Shown: positions 58,744 to 64,000 of the stretch, one piece after another
Numbering within the stretch: the stretch's first letter is position 1
Layout of the letters: every line of letters starts with the position of its first letter
DNA from: JACVRW01 sp963734365
Lineage (GTDB): Bacteria > Actinomycetota > Thermoleophilia > Solirubrobacterales > Thermoleophilaceae
NCBI GenBank assembly: GCA_963734365.1
Contig: CAVTGV010000004.1
Location: 806,001 to 870,000, forward strand
Direction: 5' to 3'
Length of the DNA: 64,000 nt
Translations under genes and position numbers: made by a program
The notes under the pieces: generated by a model
What the model was told of the DNA's origin: nothing
The model's input: the letters and a program-made list of their open reading frames with translations, nothing else
Database searches by the model: none

Positions 58744-60258
58744 CTACGACTCCTCAGCCCCCTCCGGCTGCGCCGGGGCGTCGCCGGCGCCGTCGGCCTC
58801 GGCCTCCGCTTCGGCCGGCGTCTCGCCGATCTCCACGTCGGCCTCGACCGCGCCTTCCTCGGCCTCTACGACGATGTCCTCCGACGAGGCCAGGTCGGCC
58901 GCGATCTCCTCCTCGACCGCCTCCTCGCCCTCATCGGCCACCGGCTCCGGAACCTCGCCGTCGCCGGCCGGCTCGCCGCCGTTGCCGCTCTCGTCCGGCG
59001 GCACCACGTAATCGGTGGGCTGGTCGGTGAGAGCCTGGTGGGCCGGCAGCCCGCAGTAGCGCGACCCGGGGAGCGAGGCGTTGGGGCAGCGCTTGCCGTT
59101 GGCAAGGATGGCGGCGCAGCGGCCCGAGACCTCCTCCTCCGCGTAGCCCATCTCCGCCTCTTCCTCGGCGAACTCGGTCTCCGAGCGGATGTCCACCCGC
59201 CAGCCCGTCAGGCGAGCGGCGAGCCGCGCGTTGAGTCCGTCCTTGCCGATGGCCAGCGAGAGCTGGTCGTCGGGCACGATCACGGTGGCCTGCTTGGCCT
59301 CGTCGTCCACCAGCACCTCGCGCACCCGGGCTGGTGAGAGGGCCTTGGCCACGAAGCGGGCCGGCTCCTCGTTGAAGGGGATGATGTCGATCTTCTCGCC
59401 GCGCAGCTCGGATACGACCATGCGCACGCGCGAGCCGCGCGGGCCCACGCAGGCGCCCACCGGGTCCACGCCCGAGGCGTGCGAGACCACGGCGATCTTC
59501 GAGCGGTAGCCGGGCTCGCGGGCCACGTTCTGGATCTCCACGAGACCGTCGGCGATCTCGGGCACCTCGAGCTCGAACAGCGCCCGGATCAGCTCCGGCG
59601 AGCGCCGCGACACGATGATCGACGGGCCCTTGGCCTGGTTCGAGACGTCGGTGATGATCGCCTTGACGCGCTGGCCGTGGTCGTAGCGCTCACCGTGCAC
59701 CTGCTCGCCGCGCGGCAGCAGTGCCTCCACGCGCTCGCGCAGCTGCACCAGCGTGTAACGGGAGTCGGACTGCTGGACGATCCCGGTGATCAGCTCGCCG
59801 AGCCGGTCCTCGTACTCGTCGAAGACGTTGTCGCGCTCGGCCTCGCGGATCCGCTGCAGGATCACCTGCTTGGCCGTCTGCGCGGCGATGCGCCCGAAGT
59901 TCTCGGGGGTCACGTCGGTTTCGTCGATCTGGTCGCGGTACTGCATCAGCCGCTCCTGATCGATCTCGGGCGCCTCGGGGTAGACGAGCTCTCCGGTCTC
60001 GGGGTCGACGGTGGGCTCGCCGGCCTCCTCCTCGACCTCGTCGAGCAGCTGCTCCTCCAGCTCGTCCGGCAGGATCAGCTCGTACACGCGGAAGTCGCCA
60101 CTGCCGCGGTCGACCTCCACGCGGGCGTACTTGGCCGCTCCCGGCGTCTTCTTGTAGGCCGAGAGAAGAGCATCCTCCAGCGCCGCCATGAGGCGGTCGG
60201 CCGAGATTCCCTTTTCGCGCTCGAGGACCCCTACGGCCTCCACGATCTCCTTGGTCAT
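58744..60258 (-). CDS. nusA: transcription termination/antitermination factor NusA with Cys-rich C-terminal extension
   Basis: The 504-residue protein has the N-terminal RNA polymerase-binding domain (about residues 1-125), an S1 domain (about 135-200) and two KH domains (about 235-365; GACVGPRGSRVR and LAIGKDGLNARLAARL). It then adds a segment CAAILANGKRC with RYCGLPAH (about 378-405), a C-x9-C-x10-C-x4-H spacing that suggests a small zinc-binding knuckle. A highly acidic Ala/Glu tail ends the protein. NusA controls pausing, termination and antitermination. It overlaps rimP by 4 bp. Confidence 0.96.
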   Translation of the reverse strand: MTKEIVEAVGVLEREKGISADRLMAALEDALLSAYKKTPGAAKYARVEVDRGSGDFRVYELILPDELEEQLLDEVEEEAGEPTVDPETGELVYPEAPEIDQERLMQYRDQIDETDVTPENFGRIAAQTAKQVILQRIREAERDNVFDEYEDRLGELITGIVQQSDSRYTLVQLRERVEALLPRGEQVHGERYDHGQRVKAIITDVSNQAKGPSIIVSRRSPELIRALFELEVPEIADGLVEIQNVAREPGYRSKIAVVSHASGVDPVGACVGPRGSRVRMVVSELRGEKIDIIPFNEEPARFVAKALSPARVREVLVDDEAKQATVIVPDDQLSLAIGKDGLNARLAARLTGWRVDIRSETEFAEEEAEMGYAEEEVSGRCAAILANGKRCPNASLPGSRYCGLPAHQALTDQPTDYVVPPDESGNGGEPAGDGEVPEPVADEGEEAVEEEIAADLASSEDIVVEAEEGAVEADVEIGETPAEAEAEADGAGDAPAQPEGAEES

Positions 60259-60725
60259 CCGCCCCCCCTTGAATCCGTCCCTACGCCGCCGGCCGGACCG
60301 GCGGCTTCGGACAGCAGGTTGCTTCGATTGATCTCCGAGTACGGGATCGAGACGACCCCTTCGTCGGCGGCGACGGTCACGGCGTCGTCGCTCGCGCCGA
60401 CCAGCTCCCCGGTGAAGCTCTTGTGTCCGTCCCTCGGCTCGCGCAGCCGCACGCGGGCGCGCCGGCCGAGGAAGCGCCGGAAGTGGTCGGGCTTGGTGAG
60501 CACCCGCTGCGGCCCCGGAGAGGAGACCTCCAGCGAGTAGTCGGCCAGCAGATCCCGAAGGTGATGGGTCACGCGCTCACAGAGCTCGAGCGAGACGCCG
60601 TCGGGATGGTCGATGAACAGACGTAGGCGATCCGAGCCCACGCGCTCGCATGCGAGCAGCTCGACGTTCGGCTCGTCTGTTCGGAGCCGCTCCTCGATGG
60701 CGGGCTGTAGTGGATCGGTCTGCAT
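60255..60725 (-). CDS. rimP: ribosome maturation factor RimP
   Basis: The 156-residue protein follows the RimP layout. The N-terminal alpha/beta domain has VELLACERVGSDRLRLFIDHPDGVSLELCERV, then the LADYSLEVSSPGPQRVLTKPDHFRRFLG region. An SH3-like C-terminal domain with SFTGELVGASDDAVTV completes it. It assists 30S assembly. It is the first gene of the chain rimP-nusA-ylxR-infB-ylxP-rbfA-nrnA-truB-ribF. A terminator-like hairpin lies only 13 bp before its ATG. Confidence 0.95.
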   Translation of the reverse strand: MQTDPLQPAIEERLRTDEPNVELLACERVGSDRLRLFIDHPDGVSLELCERVTHHLRDLLADYSLEVSSPGPQRVLTKPDHFRRFLGRRARVRLREPRDGHKSFTGELVGASDDAVTVAADEGVVSIPYSEINRSNLLSEAAGPAGGVGTDSRGGG

Positions 60726-60737
60726 CAGGTATGAAAA

Positions 60738-60759
60738 AGGTGGGCTGCGAAGCCCACCT
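60738..60759 (-). terminator. intrinsic terminator in the rimP leader
   Basis: Read on the minus strand, a perfect 9 bp stem (AGGTGGGCT with AGCCCACCT, TCGC loop) is followed at once by five T. It stands 13 bp before the rimP ATG and downstream of a TATAAT element. It could end transcripts from the oxidoreductase gene upstream, or act as an attenuator for the rimP-nusA operon. Confidence 0.75.
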
Positions 60760-60814
60760 CCAGGCGCGGTGCCCTGGGGCGACCGCGTACGACTGAAAGT
60801 CCTAGCGACCGACG

Positions 60815-60820
60815 ATTATA
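60815..60820 (-). promoter_or_regulatory. TATAAT -10 element of the rimP operon promoter
   Basis: A perfect TATAAT on the minus strand lies in an AT-richer gap, about 90 bp before rimP. Transcription would start near 60808. A clear -35 hexamer at the right distance is not seen (the nearest is a weak match around GATAAC), so an additional activator or extended element may be used. Confidence 0.55.
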
Positions 60821-60875
60821 GGCGCTTCGCTCCCAGTTATCGGGAGGCCTTGCGGGTGACGGCGGAGCGTCCCGC

Positions 60876-62315
60876 TCAGAGTTGCAGCGACTTGGCCTCG
60901 AGGAACTCGTGGACGCCGTAGAGGCCCATCTCGCGGCCGTGGCCCGACTGCTTGTAGCCCCCGAACGGCGCCAGCGGGTTGAAGGCGCCGCCGTTGATCT
61001 CCACCTGGCCGGTGCGGATGCGTACGGCCACCCGCTTGGCGCGTTCCTCGTCACCCGACCAGACGCCTCCCGAGAGCCCGTAGATCGAGTCGTTCGCGAT
61101 CCGCACGGCGTCCTCTTCGTCCTCGTAGGGGATGATCGCGAGCACCGGACCGAAGATCTCCTCCTGCGCGATCGTCATGTCGGTCGTGACGTCCGAGAAG
61201 ACCGTGGGCCGGACGAAATAGCCGCTCTCGAGCCCCTCGGGCGGCGCCTCGCCGCCGGTCACGAGCCTGGCCCCCTCGGCCCGGCCCTTCTCGATGTAGC
61301 CGCGGACGCGCTCGCGCTGGGTGTCGGACACGAGCGGACCCAGCATCGTCCCCTCGGTGAAGGGGTCGCCGGGCGTGAAGGACTCCGCCACCACCGCCGC
61401 GATTGCCTCCACCTGGTCGAGCTGCTCGCGCGGCACCAGCATGCGCGTCAGAGCGCTGCAGGTCTGCCCGGAGTTGAGGTAGCACTTGGCCACGCCGTCG
61501 GTGACCGCCTGCTCGAGGTCGGCGTCGTCGAGGATGATGTTGGGCGACTTGCCGCCGAGCTCCAGCGACACCGGCTTGACCGCCTGCGCGGCCAGCTCGG
61601 ACACGCGCCGTCCGGCGCGCGTGGAGCCGGTGAACGAGACCATGTCGGTCTCGGGGTGCGAGACGATGGCCTCGCCCACCACGGGCCCGTAGCCGGTTAC
61701 GAGGTTGAAGACCCCCGCCGGCAGGCCCACCTCTTCGCAGATCTCCGCGAGCGCGAAGGTGCACAGCGGCACGACCTCGCTGGGCTTCAGCACGACCGTG
61801 CAGCCCGCGGTGAGGGCCGGGGCGAGCTTGTTGGCGATCTGGCTGAGCGGATAGTTCCAGGGGGTGATCGCGGCCACGACACCCACGGGCTCACGCACGA
61901 TCAGCGAGTTGCCCACCTCCTCCTCCCACGCGATCTCCTCCACCAGATCGGGCTGGGACGAGAACGTGAGCGCCGGCAGGCCCACCTGGACCATGCGCGA
62001 CAGCGTGAGCGGCATGCCGAGCTCGGTGGCGATCAGCACGCCCAGCTCGTCGCCCCGCTCGGACAGCTTGGCTCCGATCGCCCCCGCCAGCTGCGCGCGG
62101 TCGTAGGGCGAGGTGCGCGACCAGGAGTCGAACGCGGCCCGCGCGGCACGCACCGCGCGATCGGCGTCCTCGGTGCCGCCCTCGGGAACGCGGCCGAGTA
62201 CCTCCTCCGTGGCCGGATTGATCACGTCGATCGTGCCGGAGCCGGCGGGCTCCACCCACTCGCCCCCGATGAAGAGGCGGTCGCGGACCAGGGCGTCTGC
62301 TGCGATGGCTGACAT
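60876..62315 (-). CDS. aldehyde dehydrogenase (module or separately started product)
   Basis: From the internal ATG at 62315 the product is 479 residues, the standard ALDH length. It has Asn154 in TPWNYP, a coenzyme-loop SFTGSTRAGRRV, the general base Glu252 in LELGGKSPN and the nucleophile Cys286 in NSGQTCSAL. It oxidises aldehydes to acids with NAD(P). A perfect AAGGAGG precedes this ATG by 8 nt, so independent translation is likely even though the upstream GMC frame runs straight into it. The gene is followed by an intrinsic terminator about 115 bp downstream. Confidence 0.85.
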   Translation of the reverse strand: MSAIAADALVRDRLFIGGEWVEPAGSGTIDVINPATEEVLGRVPEGGTEDADRAVRAARAAFDSWSRTSPYDRAQLAGAIGAKLSERGDELGVLIATELGMPLTLSRMVQVGLPALTFSSQPDLVEEIAWEEEVGNSLIVREPVGVVAAITPWNYPLSQIANKLAPALTAGCTVVLKPSEVVPLCTFALAEICEEVGLPAGVFNLVTGYGPVVGEAIVSHPETDMVSFTGSTRAGRRVSELAAQAVKPVSLELGGKSPNIILDDADLEQAVTDGVAKCYLNSGQTCSALTRMLVPREQLDQVEAIAAVVAESFTPGDPFTEGTMLGPLVSDTQRERVRGYIEKGRAEGARLVTGGEAPPEGLESGYFVRPTVFSDVTTDMTIAQEEIFGPVLAIIPYEDEEDAVRIANDSIYGLSGGVWSGDEERAKRVAVRIRTGQVEINGGAFNPLAPFGGYKQSGHGREMGLYGVHEFLEAKSLQL

Positions 62316-64000
62316 CTGTGGGCCTCCTTCAGGCTCTGGCGGTGGCGGGGGGCTGGCGGGGGCGGCGGCGAGGATCGCCTCGCTGGTGCGCCGTGCCAGG
62401 GCCATGATCGTGATCATCGGGTTGGTGCCCGACGCCGTGGGGAACGCGCTGGCGTCGCCGATCCACACCCCCGGCGTGTCGTGAAGCTCACCGTGGGGAT
62501 CGGCCACGCTCTCATGCCGGTCGGTGCCCATCCGGCAGGTGCCCATCTGGTGGGCGGCAAACAGCTTGAACCCGCCCGCTCTGAGCGGAACGCGCTGAAG
62601 CCGGGCCACGAAGGCGTCGACGTCGTCGCCCACGCGCCAGCGCGGCAGACCACCAGCGAGCGCGCTGATCTCACGGGCGCCGGCCGCCACGTGCAGGCGT
62701 ACCTGGGCGTCGAGCGCGCGGTGGGTGTTGCGCACGTCGCGCTCATCGCTCAGCGAGTACCACGGCTGAGCCATTCCGGCGGGGTCGAGCGTTACTCGGC
62801 CGCTGCCGTGATCGCGCACCAGGCCGATGAAGGTCGCGCCGTTGCGGTACTCGGCCATGGCCTGCTTGTGGGCCTCGCCGCCGGTGAAGGGCAGCGCCGA
62901 GGCGCCGGTGCCGGGTGCGTACTGGGTGGCCTCGATGAGGAACCCGTAGCCGTCCTCGACGTCAGCGAACTCGTTGACCAGGCCGGCGTGAGGCGCGCCC
63001 CACCAGGCCCGCTGGTCGTCGAGGTAGCTGCCGAACACTGCGGTGCAGGGGTGCAGGCGCAGATGGTGTCCCACCGCCGGCCCGCCGATGCCCGAGCGGA
63101 GCAGCAGCGCCGGCGACTCCAGTGCGCCGGCGGCCACCACCACCCGCGGCGCACGCACGGTCACCCGGGTGGCGGCCTCGCCGGGATCCTCGTAGAGCAC
63201 CTCGACGCCCGCAGCGCGCCCGCCCTCCACCAGCACTCGCTGGGCGGTGGAGCGCACCATCACCTCGGCGCCGTTGTCGATGGCGTCGGCCAGGTAGGTG
63301 TTCGGCGTGGACTGTTTGGCGCCCGTCTGGTCGCCGAAGCCGATGTAGCCGGCGGTCTCAGGGCTGTAGCGCGACTCGTCGATGTTGCGGTTGACGGCGG
63401 TGAACGACCACCCCAGAGCCTCGGCGCCGCGGCGCATCGACTCCTGCGTGCCGTTCAGGTCCGAGCAGCGGTCGTTTACCGACAGCCGCTCCCAGACCGA
63501 GTCGAGATGACGATCGAAATCGGAGCCGTCGAGCCCGTCGAGGCCGAACTCACGCGCCCACTGCTCACGCACCCAGGGCTTGGTCCGCAGGCAGTTGGTC
63601 CAGTTGATCGTGGTGCCGCCGCCGTAGGTGGCGCCGGCGTAGAGGGCCACGTTGAGGTCAGCGGTGGGGTTGGGGCCACCGCGCCAGTAGAGGTTCTGGT
63701 AGGCCCAGAGCTCGTACTGGTTGAAGTCCGACTCGTCGAACAGGCCGCCCGCCTCGAGCACGAGCACCTTGAGTCCCGCGCCGGCCAGTGCGGCGGCGAT
63801 CACTCCTCCGCCCGCCCCGGAGCCCACCACCACGGCGTCCGCCTCGTAGAGCGCTTCGTCTCCCTGAGGAACGAGCGCTGTGACCCGCCTCTCCCGCTGC
63901 TCCGGCAGACCGCTCGGGCCCGGGTAGCCGAAGCTCGCCCAGAAGGCGTTGCGACCGCTCGCGTCCGGCATCCCGTAGGCGAACAGCAGGGCCAGCCCGG
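60876..64000 (-). CDS. GMC-family oxidoreductase fused in frame to aldehyde dehydrogenase (5' end outside window)
   Basis: One open frame of over 1,000 codons runs to the right edge without a stop. The first part is a GMC oxidoreductase: ADAVVVGSGAGGGVIAA with LEAGG (FAD binding), GGGTTINWTNCLR and a C-terminal domain with HQMGTCRMGTDRHESV and SGTNPMITIMALARR. A proline-rich linker (ASPPPPPEPEGG) leads into a complete aldehyde dehydrogenase. GMC enzymes oxidise alcohols to aldehydes and ALDH oxidises those to acids, so the fusion would couple two steps. The start lies beyond the edge, since family-like sequence (LALLFAYGMPD) continues upstream of the ATG at 63971. An AAGGAGG inside may start a separate ALDH. 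Confidence 0.8.
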   Translation of the reverse strand, partial: GLALLFAYGMPDASGRNAFWASFGYPGPSGLPEQRERRVTALVPQGDEALYEADAVVVGSGAGGGVIAAALAGAGLKVLVLEAGGLFDESDFNQYELWAYQNLYWRGGPNPTADLNVALYAGATYGGGTTINWTNCLRTKPWVREQWAREFGLDGLDGSDFDRHLDSVWERLSVNDRCSDLNGTQESMRRGAEALGWSFTAVNRNIDESRYSPETAGYIGFGDQTGAKQSTPNTYLADAIDNGAEVMVRSTAQRVLVEGGRAAGVEVLYEDPGEAATRVTVRAPRVVVAAGALESPALLLRSGIGGPAVGHHLRLHPCTAVFGSYLDDQRAWWGAPHAGLVNEFADVEDGYGFLIEATQYAPGTGASALPFTGGEAHKQAMAEYRNGATFIGLVRDHGSGRVTLDPAGMAQPWYSLSDERDVRNTHRALDAQVRLHVAAGAREISALAGGLPRWRVGDDVDAFVARLQRVPLRAGGFKLFAAHQMGTCRMGTDRHESVADPHGELHDTPGVWIGDASAFPTASGTNPMITIMALARRTSEAILAAAPASPPPPPEPEGGPQMSAIAADALVRDRLFIGGEWVEPAGSGTIDVINPATEEVLGRVPEGGTEDADRAVRAARAAFDSWSRTSPYDRAQLAGAIGAKLSERGDELGVLIATELGMPLTLSRMVQVGLPALTFSSQPDLVEEIAWEEEVGNSLIVREPVGVVAAITPWNYPLSQIANKLAPALTAGCTVVLKPSEVVPLCTFALAEICEEVGLPAGVFNLVTGYGPVVGEAIVSHPETDMVSFTGSTRAGRRVSELAAQAVKPVSLELGGKSPNIILDDADLEQAVTDGVAKCYLNSGQTCSALTRMLVPREQLDQVEAIAAVVAESFTPGDPFTEGTMLGPLVSDTQRERVRGYIEKGRAEGARLVTGGEAPPEGLESGYFVRPTVFSDVTTDMTIAQEEIFGPVLAIIPYEDEEDAVRIANDSIYGLSGGVWSGDEERAKRVAVRIRTGQVEINGGAFNPLAPFGGYKQSGHGREMGLYGVHEFLEAKSLQL

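Overview
The window is bacterial chromosomal DNA of very high GC (roughly 70 percent), densely packed, with many GTG starts and 1-14 bp gene overlaps. The gene set points to a high-GC Gram-positive. It holds MurT/GatD, a DDN-type deazaflavin (F420) oxidoreductase, a DsbA-VKOR pair, RNase Y with RNase J, a DUF3052 protein and a CGAAC-type SOS box. Secreted proteins with Arg/Ala-rich tails and an exported repeat family with an RRPSPALV-type N-terminus suggest the Thermoleophilia/Solirubrobacterales branch of Actinobacteria. That placement is inference from gene content, not a phylogeny.

Layout. 0-3.5 kb: end of a membrane protein, a CnoX-like thioredoxin-TPR protein, a cyclophilin lipoprotein, a HAD phosphatase and a half-size MFS-like protein. 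3.7-7.2 kb: two exported or membrane genes, one with 16 tandem 11-residue repeats and one joining an extracellular peptidoglycan-binding domain, a transmembrane helix and a degenerate serine-recombinase domain. This is the most unusual locus. 7.2-13 kb: a decayed VOC gene, a phosphatase-like protein lacking its Cys, then a tightly overlapping operon (class II amidotransferase, lipid kinase, murT, methyltransferase, gatD). 13-18.4 kb, minus strand: miaA, dapF, an LL-DAP-aminotransferase-like gene, DUF429, hflX, dut. The DapF carries Ser at both catalytic Cys positions.

18.4-25.4 kb is an accessory region: a secreted glycoside hydrolase, a broken Excalibur-type gene, a substrate-binding lipoprotein, a frameshifted GAF/GGDEF-like gene and a frameshifted MshEN-type gene with a long 19-residue helical repeat. 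An identical 19 bp sequence lies at 18.41 and 20.71 kb. 25.4-38 kb holds miaB, RNase Y with a hairpin-rich leader, recX, recA with a SOS box, thpR, cinA, a RodZ-like gene and ftsK. 38-41.6 kb holds a two-component system and an exported repeat protein.

41.6-60.8 kb is a nearly continuous minus-strand housekeeping block: rnj, dapA, VKOR/DsbA, dapB, an M16 peptidase, pnp, DsbA-like, peroxiredoxin, rpsO, then ribF, truB, nrnA, rbfA, ylxP, infB, ylxR, nusA, rimP. This last chain begins at a TATAAT promoter whose leader carries an intrinsic terminator. The window ends in an open reading frame that joins a GMC oxidoreductase to an aldehyde dehydrogenase.

Functional threads: lysine and cell-wall supply (dapA, dapB, dapL-like, dapF, murT, gatD, ftsK), RNA decay and maturation (rny, rnj, pnp, nrnA, miaA, miaB, truB, rimP, rbfA), DNA repair (recA, recX) and extracytoplasmic thiol chemistry. 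Several single-base frameshifts cluster at 20.4-25.4 kb and may be real decay or assembly errors.
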